This document shows positions 37,226 through 46,365 of a stretch of DNA of 64,000 bases, in pieces. The notes beneath the pieces were generated by a model. It was not told the DNA's origin, made no database searches, and saw only the letters and a program-made list of their open reading frames with translations. This DNA is from Leptospira inadai serovar Lyme str. 10 (GTDB lineage Bacteria; Spirochaetota; Leptospiria; Leptospirales; Leptospiraceae). Where the stretch lies: assembly GCF_000243675.2 (NCBI RefSeq), contig NZ_AHMM02000008.1, forward strand, positions 8,001 to 72,000, given 5' to 3'. The position numbers and the translations under genes are program-made. Numbering within the stretch: position 1 is the stretch's first letter; the number at the start of each line of letters is the position of its first letter.

Positions 37226-39118
37226 GTGGACCGGGAATTAAAGATATTTTACCGCGCAATTTTTGAACAGTCGCCGACAGGTTTTGTTATCTTGAATCGC
37301 GAAGGTAAAATCGTGGATGTGAACGATGCAACTCTTCAAATTCTCAAAGCGTCAAGGACGGATTTAATAGGCGTTTCTTTCTTAGGTTTAAAAGATAAGA
37401 ATATGATCGCCATCCTGGAGAAATCGCTTTCCGGGGAAACGCAACAATACGAAGGCCCGTATTTCACTTCCGTTTCCAAAATGACCATCCAGATCGCATT
37501 AAGAGCCGCTCCGATCTTCGACGATTTCGATCACATAAACGGAGTGGTCTTAACTTTCGAAGATATTACAAAAAGAAAAAATACCGAAAAGAAACTCGCT
37601 AGAAATCTATCTAAAAGGATAGAGATGCAGAGAGCTCTTAGGGAAAAAGAGCTGAAATTCAGGGCATTATTCGAGGCCGCGGGGGATGCAATTTTTCTAA
37701 TGGATGAAAGATTCTTTCTGGAATGTAATCGAAAGACGGAAGAAATTTTCGGATGTAAAAAAGAGGATATTATCGGACATTCTCCCGTCGACTTTTCTCC
37801 GGAATTTCAACCTGACGGAACCCTTTCCTTGGAAAAGGCGGCTTACAAGATCAGTTTAGCGTTCGGCGGCAAGCCCCAGACTTTCGAATGGCTTCATTGT
37901 AAGAAGGATCGAACGAATTTCGATGCAGAAGTGACTCTTAACTCCGTGACAGTGGGCGGTAAGCATTTATTGCAAGCCATCGTGAGGGATATATCGGAGA
38001 GGAAGAAGTCCGAAGAGCAAATTCGGGCGCTTAACGAAGAATTGGAAGTGAAGGTTTTACTCAGAACCGAGCAACTGAACGCAAGCAATCATTATCTCGA
38101 ACGAACGAATATAAACTTACGATCCGCGCTTTCGGAATTAAAATCGACTCAGGCGCAATTGGTCCAGTCGGAAAAAATGGCGGTCCTAGGGCAATTGATC
38201 GCGGGCATCGCTCATGAAATAAATACGCCGTTAGGAGCGATCATATCCTCCAACGAAGGTATTCAAAGCGTTTTTCGGGAGGGATGGGAATCGTTTCTTG
38301 CGGAATATTCCCGATTCGACGAAATCGAAAAAAAACTTTGGAGAAATTTATTTTCAAAGGGAAGTATACTTCCCGAATTTTACGACTCCATCGAGGAAAG
38401 AAGAAAGCGTAAAGCGATCCGTGATCGGTTAAAAGCCTCGGGGTTTTCCAAAACCGATTCGTTATCCGATAATCTAGCGGAACTCGGTATTCATCTGGAA
38501 GACTTGCCGGAACTCGTTAAGGACGTTTCTAAGGAGCGGTTTCATTTCGTAGTGGAAAATGCGGTGCATTTGTCCGGTATTTTCCGGCAAAGTAACGTTA
38601 TTCGAGAGGCTGCGCACAAGGCTTCGCAGGTAATCCGTGCGCTGAAAACTTACGTATATCAGGATCATGCGGGTGTCTCGGAAGTTAACGTTCCGGAGCA
38701 GCTCGATCTAGTTCTTACACTATATTATAATAAACTAAAAAATGGGGTGGAGATCGTCCGAAGATTTTCGGAACCTTCTTTGGCTTACGGGCAAGCCGAT
38801 CAACTGACGCAGGTATGGGCTAACCTGATCAATAATGCCTTCCAAGCGATTTCTTATAAGGGTCGGTTGGAACTCGAAACTCAAAAAGAAGGAAATTATT
38901 TGAACGTTTTAATTACCGACAACGGTCCCGGCATTCCGCCGGAAATACGCGATAAAATTTTCGAACCTTTCTTTACCACTAAGGCAAAGGGAGAGGGGAG
39001 CGGTCTCGGACTCGATATCTGTAGGAAGATTGTTGAAAGCCATAAAGGTAGGATAGAAGTGGAATCGACGGTCGGTAGAACTACGTTTAAGGTAATCTTA
39101 CCGTCCCGCCCTAAATGA
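37226..39118 (+). CDS. Soluble PAS-PAS sensor histidine kinase
   Basis: A 630-residue cytoplasmic kinase without transmembrane helices. Two PAS domains (FEQSPTGFVILNREGKIVDVN; LFEAAGDAIFLMDERFFLE) are followed by a coiled coil and a HisKA domain with His in GIAHEINTPLGAI. The HisKA domain carries an unusually long insertion (about 150 residues, rich in charged helices) before the next helix. The HATPase domain is complete (NLINNAFQAI, DNGPGIPPEIRDKIFEPFF, GSGLGLDI). The ST-rich AHEINTPL pattern is typical of NtrB/ZraS-like kinases with signals in the cytosol. GTG start at 37226. The following small membrane-protein gene is 63 bases downstream; no response regulator is adjacent. Confidence 0.85.
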   Translation: MDRELKIFYRAIFEQSPTGFVILNREGKIVDVNDATLQILKASRTDLIGVSFLGLKDKNMIAILEKSLSGETQQYEGPYFTSVSKMTIQIALRAAPIFDDFDHINGVVLTFEDITKRKNTEKKLARNLSKRIEMQRALREKELKFRALFEAAGDAIFLMDERFFLECNRKTEEIFGCKKEDIIGHSPVDFSPEFQPDGTLSLEKAAYKISLAFGGKPQTFEWLHCKKDRTNFDAEVTLNSVTVGGKHLLQAIVRDISERKKSEEQIRALNEELEVKVLLRTEQLNASNHYLERTNINLRSALSELKSTQAQLVQSEKMAVLGQLIAGIAHEINTPLGAIISSNEGIQSVFREGWESFLAEYSRFDEIEKKLWRNLFSKGSILPEFYDSIEERRKRKAIRDRLKASGFSKTDSLSDNLAELGIHLEDLPELVKDVSKERFHFVVENAVHLSGIFRQSNVIREAAHKASQVIRALKTYVYQDHAGVSEVNVPEQLDLVLTLYYNKLKNGVEIVRRFSEPSLAYGQADQLTQVWANLINNAFQAISYKGRLELETQKEGNYLNVLITDNGPGIPPEIRDKIFEPFFTTKAKGEGSGLGLDICRKIVESHKGRIEVESTVGRTTFKVILPSRPK

Positions 39119-39181
39119 TGAATTTTTATAGACGCTTTCTCGAATACAGGTACGCTATTGTGCGATTAAGAGGTTGATTCT

Positions 39182-39568
39182 TTGAAGACTATCATTGTAA
39201 GAGTGCTGTTGTTCGGCTTTTTGGTTTGGTTGATTCCGTTCGTTACGGCTTTCGGGTTTTACAGTCCTGACGGCAAGCTTCAGGCGGACATTTTCCTGTT
39301 TAAGACGGTGATGATTTTAGTCGGAAACGCGACGGGTTGCTATTTCTTATTTTTACTTTCGAAACGCGTCGCTCTTCCCGCATTCGGAACCTTCGTGATC
39401 ATCGGAGTCATTTGGTTATTGGAAAATTTAGGATTGGACATGCTGATTCTTATTCCGATGTCTAAAATGAATTTAGGCGATTATTTTATTCAAATCGGAC
39501 TTCGGTATTTCGTAATTCTCTTTGTTTCCGCTACGGTCGGGGCTGCGATCGACTCTTCTAAACGATAA
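39182..39568 (+). CDS. Small four-helix membrane protein, unknown function
   Basis: A 128-residue inner-membrane protein with four hydrophobic helices, roughly residues 5-25, 38-60, 66-86 and 103-121. No known domain recognised. The TTG start at 39182 is supported by an AAGAGG eight bases upstream. It follows the PAS kinase on the same strand after 63 bases, so the two may be co-transcribed; whether it feeds a signal to the kinase cannot be told. Confidence 0.65.
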   Translation: MKTIIVRVLLFGFLVWLIPFVTAFGFYSPDGKLQADIFLFKTVMILVGNATGCYFLFLLSKRVALPAFGTFVIIGVIWLLENLGLDMLILIPMSKMNLGDYFIQIGLRYFVILFVSATVGAAIDSSKR

Positions 39569-39724
39569 AATTCGAATTCGCTTATTTGATGAATAAGCGA
39601 AGCGAAATTCGGTATGGTCCGGGAATGTCGCTTACTCTGCGGTATTCGACTATCCGACGTGTAGTCGTTTTTTGCATAAACGAATATCACGCGGATCTCG
39701 ATCGTAGCGAAGGGCCTATCGAAT

Positions 39725-40348
39725 TTATTTTTTGACCGGAATATCCTTGCCTTTGACAAAGCCCGGGCGTGCGCCTAATTTCTCCAACCAGTCCTTTATT
39801 TTAGGAAACTCATCGATGGAAATCTCGGCCCAAGAGTGCCCCGCAACCCAGGGCCAGGTCGCGATGTCTGCGATCGATATTTCCGTCCCGGCCAGAAATT
39901 CCGACTCGTGCAAACGGCGCTCCAACACCGCATATAGCCGCTTTGTCTCATTTTGGTATCTTTGGATCGCAAACGGAATTTTTTCCGGTGCCGATCTTAG
40001 AAAGAAATTGGCCTGACCTTGCATGGGACCGATGCCTCCCATCTGAAACATCAACCATTGTATAGCCACCGACCTTTCTTTCGGATCCTTGGACAGGAAC
40101 TTCCCCGTCTTTTCGGCAAGATAAATAAGTATCGCTCCGGATTCGAAAACTACAAAATCACCGTTATCACGATCGACAATCGTAGGAATTCTTCCGTTTG
40201 GATTCATTTTTAAATACCATTCTTCCTTTTGCTCCAATTGGTTCAGGTCGATGGGATGAATCTCGTATGGAAGTCCTATTTCTTCCAGCATTATGGAAAC
40301 TTTTCGTCCATTCGGCGTGGAAGCCGTATATAGATCGATCAATGGCAT
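39725..40348 (-). CDS. Glutathione S-transferase family protein (YfcG/Nu-class-like)
   Basis: A 207-residue cytoplasmic GST. The thioredoxin-like N-domain has [23 protein letters not shown] and the glutathione-binding [15 protein letters not shown]. The helical C-domain begins [19 protein letters not shown] and contains [11 protein letters not shown], both close to the Nu-class YfcG/YghU type, which act as disulfide-bond reductases or peroxidases with glutathione. Length is normal. The gene stands alone between convergent and same-strand neighbours. Confidence 0.88.
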   Translation of the reverse strand: MPLIDLYTASTPNGRKVSIMLEEIGLPYEIHPIDLNQLEQKEEWYLKMNPNGRIPTIVDRDNGDFVVFESGAILIYLAEKTGKFLSKDPKERSVAIQWLMFQMGGIGPMQGQANFFLRSAPEKIPFAIQRYQNETKRLYAVLERRLHESEFLAGTEISIADIATWPWVAGHSWAEISIDEFPKIKDWLEKLGARPGFVKGKDIPVKK

Positions 40349-40631
40349 TCTCCTTTATATTGCATTAGACTCGATTCGGAGTCGGTCAATCGGTAAAAGG
40401 CGACTCCTCCTTCACTCGTTTCGGACCCGCGTTTTCAAACTAGATACCTATCAGAACCGAATAAACTATGTGTCCGGAGAGCGCAAGCATCACGGCGATT
40501 CCTAGATCGTAAGCCAGATGTCGTCAAGGTTGTCTTTGCTTTAGGTACGCGATTGAATGCGCAATTCTGGAAAAAACGAAGAGAGATGCGTAGATGGCGC
40601 TGCCTTTTTTTGATTCTTTTAACGAAAACAA

Positions 40632-41231
40632 TTAAACGTTTTCGGACAGTTGTCCTTGTTGCTTTGCCTTTTCTTTCCGTAACCGTTTTCGGATTTCCTT
40701 ACCTCGCTTCTGATTTTCCTCTAAAACTTTCGCTATAGTTTCAACGGGAAACACCGTGCCTTGGAACATTCTGGCGAAGACTTTCTCGGGCATATCATAC
40801 CAACGAGCTTTGGAAGAAAGTAGAAGTTCGCCGGTTTTCTTAAGATGTACCGTTCCTTTCGTGTATAGCCTTCTTCTACGAACCATCGTAACCCAACAGC
40901 GGACTTCTATCTCCGCGCCTAACGGACAGGCTTTAAGATATCGCATGTACAATTGATCGGTCATTACGAAATGACCTAGATGAAAGCAAAGAACTCCTTG
41001 CGCTTCGTCCATTAGCGTCGCGAGTGCGCCTCCGTGCGTATAACCCGGCGCGCCTTCGAATCCTTTTTCCATAACGAAACTGAATCGGACTTCGCCGGTC
41101 GATTCGTGGAAAGGAAAACTCGCATGCAAACCTTTCGGGTTTTCGGGACCGCAACCGAAACAGTTTTTATGATGCCAATCTTGGCCGTTTTGACTGGCTT
41201 TGATTTGTCGATAGAGTTGGTCTTCTAACAT
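40632..41231 (-). CDS. Hotdog-fold (PaaI/4HBT) thioesterase
   Basis: A 199-residue hotdog thioesterase. An N-terminal CFGCGPENPKGL motif is typical of the PaaI-like subgroup with a cysteine-rich lead. The core PGYTHGGALATLMDEAQG includes the catalytic Asp/Glu helix, and the C-terminal strand (CWVTMVRRRRLYTKGTVH) completes the fold. A basic tail (KRGKEIRKRLRKEKAKQQ) extends beyond the domain. It should hydrolyse an acyl- or aryl-CoA; the substrate is unknown. It lies downstream of, and is separate from, the MDR gene promoter at 41439. Confidence 0.82.
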   Translation of the reverse strand: MLEDQLYRQIKASQNGQDWHHKNCFGCGPENPKGLHASFPFHESTGEVRFSFVMEKGFEGAPGYTHGGALATLMDEAQGVLCFHLGHFVMTDQLYMRYLKACPLGAEIEVRCWVTMVRRRRLYTKGTVHLKKTGELLLSSKARWYDMPEKVFARMFQGTVFPVETIAKVLEENQKRGKEIRKRLRKEKAKQQGQLSENV

Positions 41232-41438
41232 GAAAGGGGCTCCGTTTTGCGGAAAGCGCGGATTGATACCATGGAAAAACGAGTCCGAACATGGACAAGG
41301 AGTAAATCGCTTCCGTTTAAATCATGCAACCTAACGAACAGTGATAAGTCTTATTAAAACGTCGGATCGAAAATATCGCCGGAACGGTTTCGACGCCAAA
41401 CGATTTGCATGTTCTTCCTCGTTGCGAATGATAATCCC

Positions 41439-41466
41439 TTGACCTAGCGCTTTGCTCTTCTATTCT
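41439..41466 (+). promoter_or_regulatory. Sigma70-type promoter of the zinc-type dehydrogenase gene
   Basis: TTGACC (41439-41444), a 16-base spacer, and TATTCT (41461-41466), followed by the ATG at 41493. Good match at both boxes; not tested. Confidence 0.55.
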
Positions 41467-41492
41467 ACGTAGCGTCCTACTTGGAGTTTGAA

Positions 41493-42524
41493 ATGAAAGC
41501 CGCAGTCTTAGAATCCGGAAAAAGATCCTTAGAAATCAAGGAAGTTTCAGTTCCGCCGATGGAACCTACGCTCGTCAAAGTGAAAATCAGAGCTTGCGGG
41601 ATCTGCGGTTCGGATATACATTTGGTCCTACATGGAACGTTAAAGTGCAGTCACTATCCCCAAATTCCGGGACATGAAGCCTCCGGTGTCGTGGAAGAAG
41701 TCGGAGAGAGCGTTACTAAATTCAAAAAAGGTGATAGAGTTGTGATCGCCGCCGGTACGAGTTGCGGACAATGCGCTCATTGTCTGAACGGTCGCGAGAA
41801 TCTCTGCAGGAATCTAGGCGTTTTCGGTTTCGATCGGGCCGGAAGCTTTGCGGAATACAACGTCGTGGAAGAAAGATATCTTTATCATTTGCCCGATGCG
41901 ATTCCGTTCGAGCAAGGAGCGATTCTTGCCGACGCGGTCTCCACTCCGTACAATGCCATAAAGTTTCGCGGTCAGATCAAGGACGGAGATACCGTTGCCA
42001 TTTTCGGTTGCGGGGGATTGGGAATTCACGCAGTAGCGATCGCTCGCGCTCTTACCGGCGGAAATGTGATCGCGCTGGATGTGGATCAAGGTGCGCTTAA
42101 CAATGCTCTTGCTTACGGGGCAAACGAGGCGATAAATCTACGCGAAGTCAAAAATGCGGGTAAGACCTTAAAGGAAATCACTAAAGGTGTGGATCTATTG
42201 GCCGATTTTTCGGGGAGATATTCGAATATCCAAGAATCTCTTCGGGCGATGAATTCGGGTGGACGAATGGTCTTAGTCGGAATCGGAAGAGATCCCTTAA
42301 CTTTCGCGATTCCATTTTCCATCATCGAAAAACAAATCACGATCGCAGGTTCGTACGGATCGGATCGCAGAGCGATTCCCGAACTGATCGATTTGTATAC
42401 GCAAGGCAAACTAAATTTGACCAAGTCCATCACCGATGTTCGCAAGTTGGACGATATCAACGAAGGACTCCGCGATTTGGAAGATCGCAAAGGAAATCCG
42501 ATACGCTTTATCATTTCCCCATGA
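41493..42524 (+). CDS. Zinc-dependent medium-chain alcohol dehydrogenase
   Basis: An MDR-family zinc enzyme of 343 residues. Catalytic zinc ligands are in ACGICGSDIH and GHEASGVVEE, and the structural zinc uses the four Cys of AGTSCGQCAHCLNGRENLC. The NAD(P) Rossmann site is VAIFGCGGLGIHAVAIARAL. It oxidises an alcohol or polyol with NAD(P); the substrate is not given by the sequence. The ATG at 41493 is chosen because a GGAG lies six bases upstream. An in-frame TTG at 41481 would swallow that site. Confidence 0.88.
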   Translation: MKAAVLESGKRSLEIKEVSVPPMEPTLVKVKIRACGICGSDIHLVLHGTLKCSHYPQIPGHEASGVVEEVGESVTKFKKGDRVVIAAGTSCGQCAHCLNGRENLCRNLGVFGFDRAGSFAEYNVVEERYLYHLPDAIPFEQGAILADAVSTPYNAIKFRGQIKDGDTVAIFGCGGLGIHAVAIARALTGGNVIALDVDQGALNNALAYGANEAINLREVKNAGKTLKEITKGVDLLADFSGRYSNIQESLRAMNSGGRMVLVGIGRDPLTFAIPFSIIEKQITIAGSYGSDRRAIPELIDLYTQGKLNLTKSITDVRKLDDINEGLRDLEDRKGNPIRFIISP

Positions 42525-42628
42525 ATCTGCTTTTTTCCCGGGAGAGTTTTTTCGACTTATTTTGAAGAATTGTGTTTTCCCGGAAACGCATCGATAGGAA
42601 TCGTTACGTATTCAGAACGGAAAACAGG

Positions 42629-43396
42629 ATGAGAATCTTCCTAGAATTTAAGAATTACCTTTTAACCCTCCGGACCTTTTGGTTTTTTTGGGGAATTAGG
42701 GTGGTTCTTTCCATCTACATAAGTTACACTTCGTTTATCATTTTTAGTTCTCTTTTAAACGGCGAAGGAGTCGATCGCTCGAATTTCCTATTTTCATTGG
42801 CTCAAACCGTTCAATTATTCGTTTTAATCGGGACTTTTTTTTTGATTCGAAGGGATATGGATTCGGAAAATCCCGTTACTAAGAAAGAGTTCTTTCTGTT
42901 TCTCCTTCGCGTATTGGGTCTCATACTTGCACTCGTCTTATGCTTCGTTATTTTTTCCTTCGTACTTTCCCTATTCGGTATCGGTGCGTCTAAGGATGCT
43001 CCTGACGAGCCGGCGGGAAAAAGCTCGACGATTCAATCGATTCGGGCTTTTTCGATCATGGTCGTCGCGATTCCGATTATTACGTTTTTATTTTCCGTGC
43101 AGGTCGGCTCTTTAAAAGTTTTTCCTGGCTGGAGGAACTTACGCAGCGTGATTAAGGATCGTGAATTCCTGCTCAGTTGGTTACTTACGTTGATAGTCAG
43201 CTTGGGGTCGTACGTTTTATCCTTCGCTCTTGCGGGAATTCCGGATGTCTCGGAGTTGGAAACGGTTTATAAACATAGCCGGACAGCCGTCATCGTCTAC
43301 TCAATCCCGGCGCTATTCTACGAATTCCTTTACGCTCTCCCCGTATTCGCTTATCTTCGAAGCATGAATCGAAAGCGGGCGGAATCGAAACCATGA
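42629..43396 (+). CDS. Multi-pass membrane protein, unknown function
   Basis: A membrane protein of about 255 residues with six hydrophobic helices and no domain I recognise. It begins MRIFLEFKNYLLTLRTFWFFWG at ATG 42629, with GGAAAACAGG upstream; the frame also permits a GTG at 42572. The next gene, 17 bases after its stop, encodes another membrane protein of similar size and layout (YFQYITNLRKVRNIITIRS near the start), so the pair may form a complex, for instance a heterodimeric channel or transporter. No ATPase or binding protein is adjacent, which speaks against a plain ABC permease. The function is unknown. Confidence 0.65.
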   Translation: MRIFLEFKNYLLTLRTFWFFWGIRVVLSIYISYTSFIIFSSLLNGEGVDRSNFLFSLAQTVQLFVLIGTFFLIRRDMDSENPVTKKEFFLFLLRVLGLILALVLCFVIFSFVLSLFGIGASKDAPDEPAGKSSTIQSIRAFSIMVVAIPIITFLFSVQVGSLKVFPGWRNLRSVIKDREFLLSWLLTLIVSLGSYVLSFALAGIPDVSELETVYKHSRTAVIVYSIPALFYEFLYALPVFAYLRSMNRKRAESKP

Positions 43397-43413
43397 TCGA
43401 GGCTTTTGCATAA

Positions 43414-44172
43414 ATGCTTAAACAATATTTTCAGTATATTACGAACCTTCGAAAAGTAAGAAACATCATAACCATTCGATCGTTATTATTAATTTCATCC
43501 ATGTATATTCAGCCGATGCTGCAAGGTGGGAACGCCCTGGCGGCATTAGCTCTTGCGGCGATTTTCGTCGGACTAATCGGAACCTACGCGGCAAACGGAT
43601 ATGAAATTCGTGCGAACATGGAGTCGAATAGGCCGATAACGTTAGGAAGCTATCTGAAGTTTTTTTTCCTGATGCTCGTGTTTAGCGCGGTTGTCGTCCT
43701 GATCGTCGATTTTGCGGCAAGTCCGTTCGTCGGTCCGCAATTAAAACCGTACTTGGAGAGTTATATTAAGGATCCTAAAACTCCGTTGCCTCCCGAATTG
43801 GAAAGGTTATACATTCTGCTTCCGTTCGCGATAGGCTTGATTTTGTTCACTCTAGTTCCGGTGCTGATCGCAAAAATAAGCGTTGTTCAGGGAATTTTAT
43901 TCTTCGGAAAATATTTGCGTAGAGCTGATTATATCCAAATTGCTTGGACATCCTACTTGGTATTTTTCGTACCTTTCTTCGTACTGTACATTCTATCCTC
44001 TTTTCCGAATTTCCTATCATCCTTCTTCGGGTTGCTTTTGGTCCTTATCGTTATCTTTCTCTCCCTAACCTGGGACCTTATATTACATTTTCCGGTTTTT
44101 TATATCGTAAGAAAAATCGAAGCCTCCGCAGATACAGATCATGCTCCGGACGGTCCGTCGGAATCCGAATAA
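43414..44172 (+). CDS. Multi-pass membrane protein, partner of 42629-43396
   Basis: A 252-residue membrane protein with about six hydrophobic helices and an acidic C-terminal tail (DTDHAPDGPSESE). It looks like its upstream neighbour in size and helix spacing, but no clear sequence identity can be judged by eye. The loop after helix 3 (LKPYLESYIKDPKTPLPPE) is probably periplasmic. The two genes are 17 bases apart and probably co-transcribed. It converges with the chemotaxis receptor gene with a seven-base gap. The function is unknown. Confidence 0.68.
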   Translation: MLKQYFQYITNLRKVRNIITIRSLLLISSMYIQPMLQGGNALAALALAAIFVGLIGTYAANGYEIRANMESNRPITLGSYLKFFFLMLVFSAVVVLIVDFAASPFVGPQLKPYLESYIKDPKTPLPPELERLYILLPFAIGLILFTLVPVLIAKISVVQGILFFGKYLRRADYIQIAWTSYLVFFVPFFVLYILSSFPNFLSSFFGLLLVLIVIFLSLTWDLILHFPVFYIVRKIEASADTDHAPDGPSESE

Positions 44173-44179
44173 GCGGAAT

Positions 44180-45892
44180 TTAGGCTTTTAGGAAACTCAT
44201 CGTTTCCTTTAAATTTTTTGCTATATTCAATAAACTTGAAGCATTGCCGGCAATTTCCTCGGAATTTGCCGCGCTGCTTTGGATCGTGATCGAAATGTTC
44301 GAAACCGCATTTGCCGTCTCGACGATCGCTATCTTTTGCTCTTTCACGGAAATTCGTATCTCGGCGGATTTGGAATCGACTCGATCCACCCCGTCGCGGA
44401 TAGTCTCCTTCTTTTCCTGCTGGGATTTCATTATCCCGACGATATTGTCCGATGATTCTTTCACGAATTTCAACCCTTCCATGATTCCGATGTAAACTTT
44501 GGCCGAGTTTTCTACGAATCCCTTTCCCGATTCTATCTCCTCGTTACTGGTTCTAATTAGCTCTTCGATCGTTTTCGTACTCTCGTCGGTCTGTTCCGCT
44601 AAACGGGTAATTTCAGAGGCTACGACTGCAAACCCTCTTCCATGATCTCCGGCTCGAGCGGCCTCGATTGCGGCGTTCAAAGCCAATAGATTTACTTTTT
44701 CGGAGATCTCCTTGATAATTGCGGTTATTGATCTCATTTCCACGGAGCTGCTTTCGATCTTTCCCATGCTGGTCGATAAATTTCCCATCGTGTTCCTACC
44801 GGCTTCCACCTTAGAATACATTTCCGAAATTCTCGACAAGGATTCCCTTACTCCGTCACCGACCTGATTGATAAGCGAATCTAGTTCCCTCATTTCTCCG
44901 GCAAAAGACGAAATCGAGGAATACTGCTCCTCAGCGTTCTTAGTTACCTGTTCCATGCCCGCACTTATCTCTTCCACGGAGGCCGAAATTTCCTCGACCG
45001 AAGCGGATTCGGACTGCGCATTTTCCGATAGATAATTGCTGGCTTTGGAAAGTTCTTCCGAAGCGGTTAAGATCGATTCGGAAAAGGAAAAAATAGTGGA
45101 AAGCATCGTTCTGACCTTCTTCTGAAATTCCCGAAAGGCGATTAAAAGTAAATGCAATTCGTCTTTGTTTCTGTCATCGTCTTTCACATCGATCGGTCGA
45201 CTAAAATCGGCGTCTTTGATGGAAGTCGTTACGATTGTAAGTCCTCGCACGAGACGAATGGAGAAAGCAATTGAAGAAATTAGAATATATGCGATCGTCG
45301 CTATCGAAATCGTCAGGAACACCGCTAAGCTATATTCGTATTCCCGCTCCGCCTGCGCGTATATTCTTTCGGAGATGGTCAATTGGACTCGGATTAATTT
45401 ATCGATCTTTTCGGTTACCGGATCGATTTTAGGATATAGCTTACGATCTGCAAATTCATCCAACGCCTTCTTATTTTCCAAGACAAAAATATTCCTAACC
45501 TCCGCGGTCGCCTCGTTTGCTTCCGAAAATAGCGGATTTAGTTCGTTTATAATCTCGACTTCTTCGGGGACCAAGCGAGTGGCTAGATACGCCTTCCATA
45601 CTTCGGAAATTTCCTTTTTGGCTAGATCCAAAGTATCGATTCCCTTTTTATAACTGAAGGTTCCACTCCGGACTTTATGTACGCAATCCACGATGGAGAT
45701 CGCATAATGATCGGAGATCGTCTTTAATTGTTTTAGGGGAACGATTCGATCGTCGTGGATCGTTTCGATATCTCTGATTCGCGAGGAGGAATTTATCAGA
45801 GATAGAGCTAGGATTATGATAATCGGGAAAAGAAGAGAGGAGAATAAAAGTGTAAGTTTGATTTTTAAACCTAAATTAGAATACCAAGTCAT
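44180..45892 (-). CDS. Methyl-accepting chemotaxis protein (4HB type)
   Basis: A 570-residue transmembrane chemoreceptor. Helix 1 is at about residues 10-31. A periplasmic four-helix-bundle sensor with a His-containing region ([20 protein letters not shown]) follows, helix 2 lies near 190-212, and then a HAMP-like linker. The signalling domain has the conserved tip [19 protein letters not shown] and [20 protein letters not shown]. Glu-rich segments ([20 protein letters not shown]) offer methylation sites. It should signal to CheA/CheW, which are not in this window. The ligand is unknown. A paired decamer repeat lies about 30-65 bases upstream of the start. Confidence 0.92.
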   Translation of the reverse strand: MTWYSNLGLKIKLTLLFSSLLFPIIIILALSLINSSSRIRDIETIHDDRIVPLKQLKTISDHYAISIVDCVHKVRSGTFSYKKGIDTLDLAKKEISEVWKAYLATRLVPEEVEIINELNPLFSEANEATAEVRNIFVLENKKALDEFADRKLYPKIDPVTEKIDKLIRVQLTISERIYAQAEREYEYSLAVFLTISIATIAYILISSIAFSIRLVRGLTIVTTSIKDADFSRPIDVKDDDRNKDELHLLLIAFREFQKKVRTMLSTIFSFSESILTASEELSKASNYLSENAQSESASVEEISASVEEISAGMEQVTKNAEEQYSSISSFAGEMRELDSLINQVGDGVRESLSRISEMYSKVEAGRNTMGNLSTSMGKIESSSVEMRSITAIIKEISEKVNLLALNAAIEAARAGDHGRGFAVVASEITRLAEQTDESTKTIEELIRTSNEEIESGKGFVENSAKVYIGIMEGLKFVKESSDNIVGIMKSQQEKKETIRDGVDRVDSKSAEIRISVKEQKIAIVETANAVSNISITIQSSAANSEEIAGNASSLLNIAKNLKETMSFLKA

Positions 45893-46365
45893 TTAAAGAA
45901 CCCTCTCGGCCGAGATTTCGAACTAATCGACTAACGAATTCGTCAATAATCGACTATCGAATTTGCGACGAGTGGAGTATATTATAGTAACTCGAAGCTT
46001 CCCGCCAGAAATTTTTAGTAGGATTTAATTTATCTTCGCGTTCCTTGTCGATTGTTTAAGCGAAGTAGAATCGGAAGAATATAAGGGTTCCTGTTTTGGA
46101 AATTAATTATTCTATGGAGGTATTCTAAACCGATATCTTATTGAAAGAAGCGTAACCGAATTCGAATATGGAATCGAAGGCTTTAAACCTTACATCCGAT
46201 ATCGGTTTATGGAATTATGTGGAAACTTGGTGTTCCCATATTCGGTTTCTTTCGGAATTCCAAAATTGTAGCGATCGCTATACACTTGACATTCGCCGGT
46301 CTCCCGATAAAGTTAGGGAAGCGGCGCTTGTTCTATTTGGAACAATTGTTTTATAAAAAGGAGAA
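45893..46365. other. Intergenic region between divergent chemoreceptor and 46366 gene
   Basis: A gene-free stretch of 473 bases. It holds the promoter regions of both genes and the decamer repeat listed next. A 62-codon open frame at 46168-46356 lacks a ribosome-binding site and any family resemblance, so it is not called. Confidence 0.5.
45924..45956. repeat. Paired TAATCGACTA repeat flanking a palindrome
   Basis: TAATCGACTA at 45924-45933 and again at 45947-45956, with the perfect palindrome ACGAATTCGT at 45934-45943 between them. The period is 23 bases, about two helical turns, which is a common operator layout. Confidence 0.5.

Noticed and set aside
46168..46356. 62-codon open frame before the 46366 gene
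   Set aside because: No ribosome-binding site, no family resemblance, and it lies in a promoter region.
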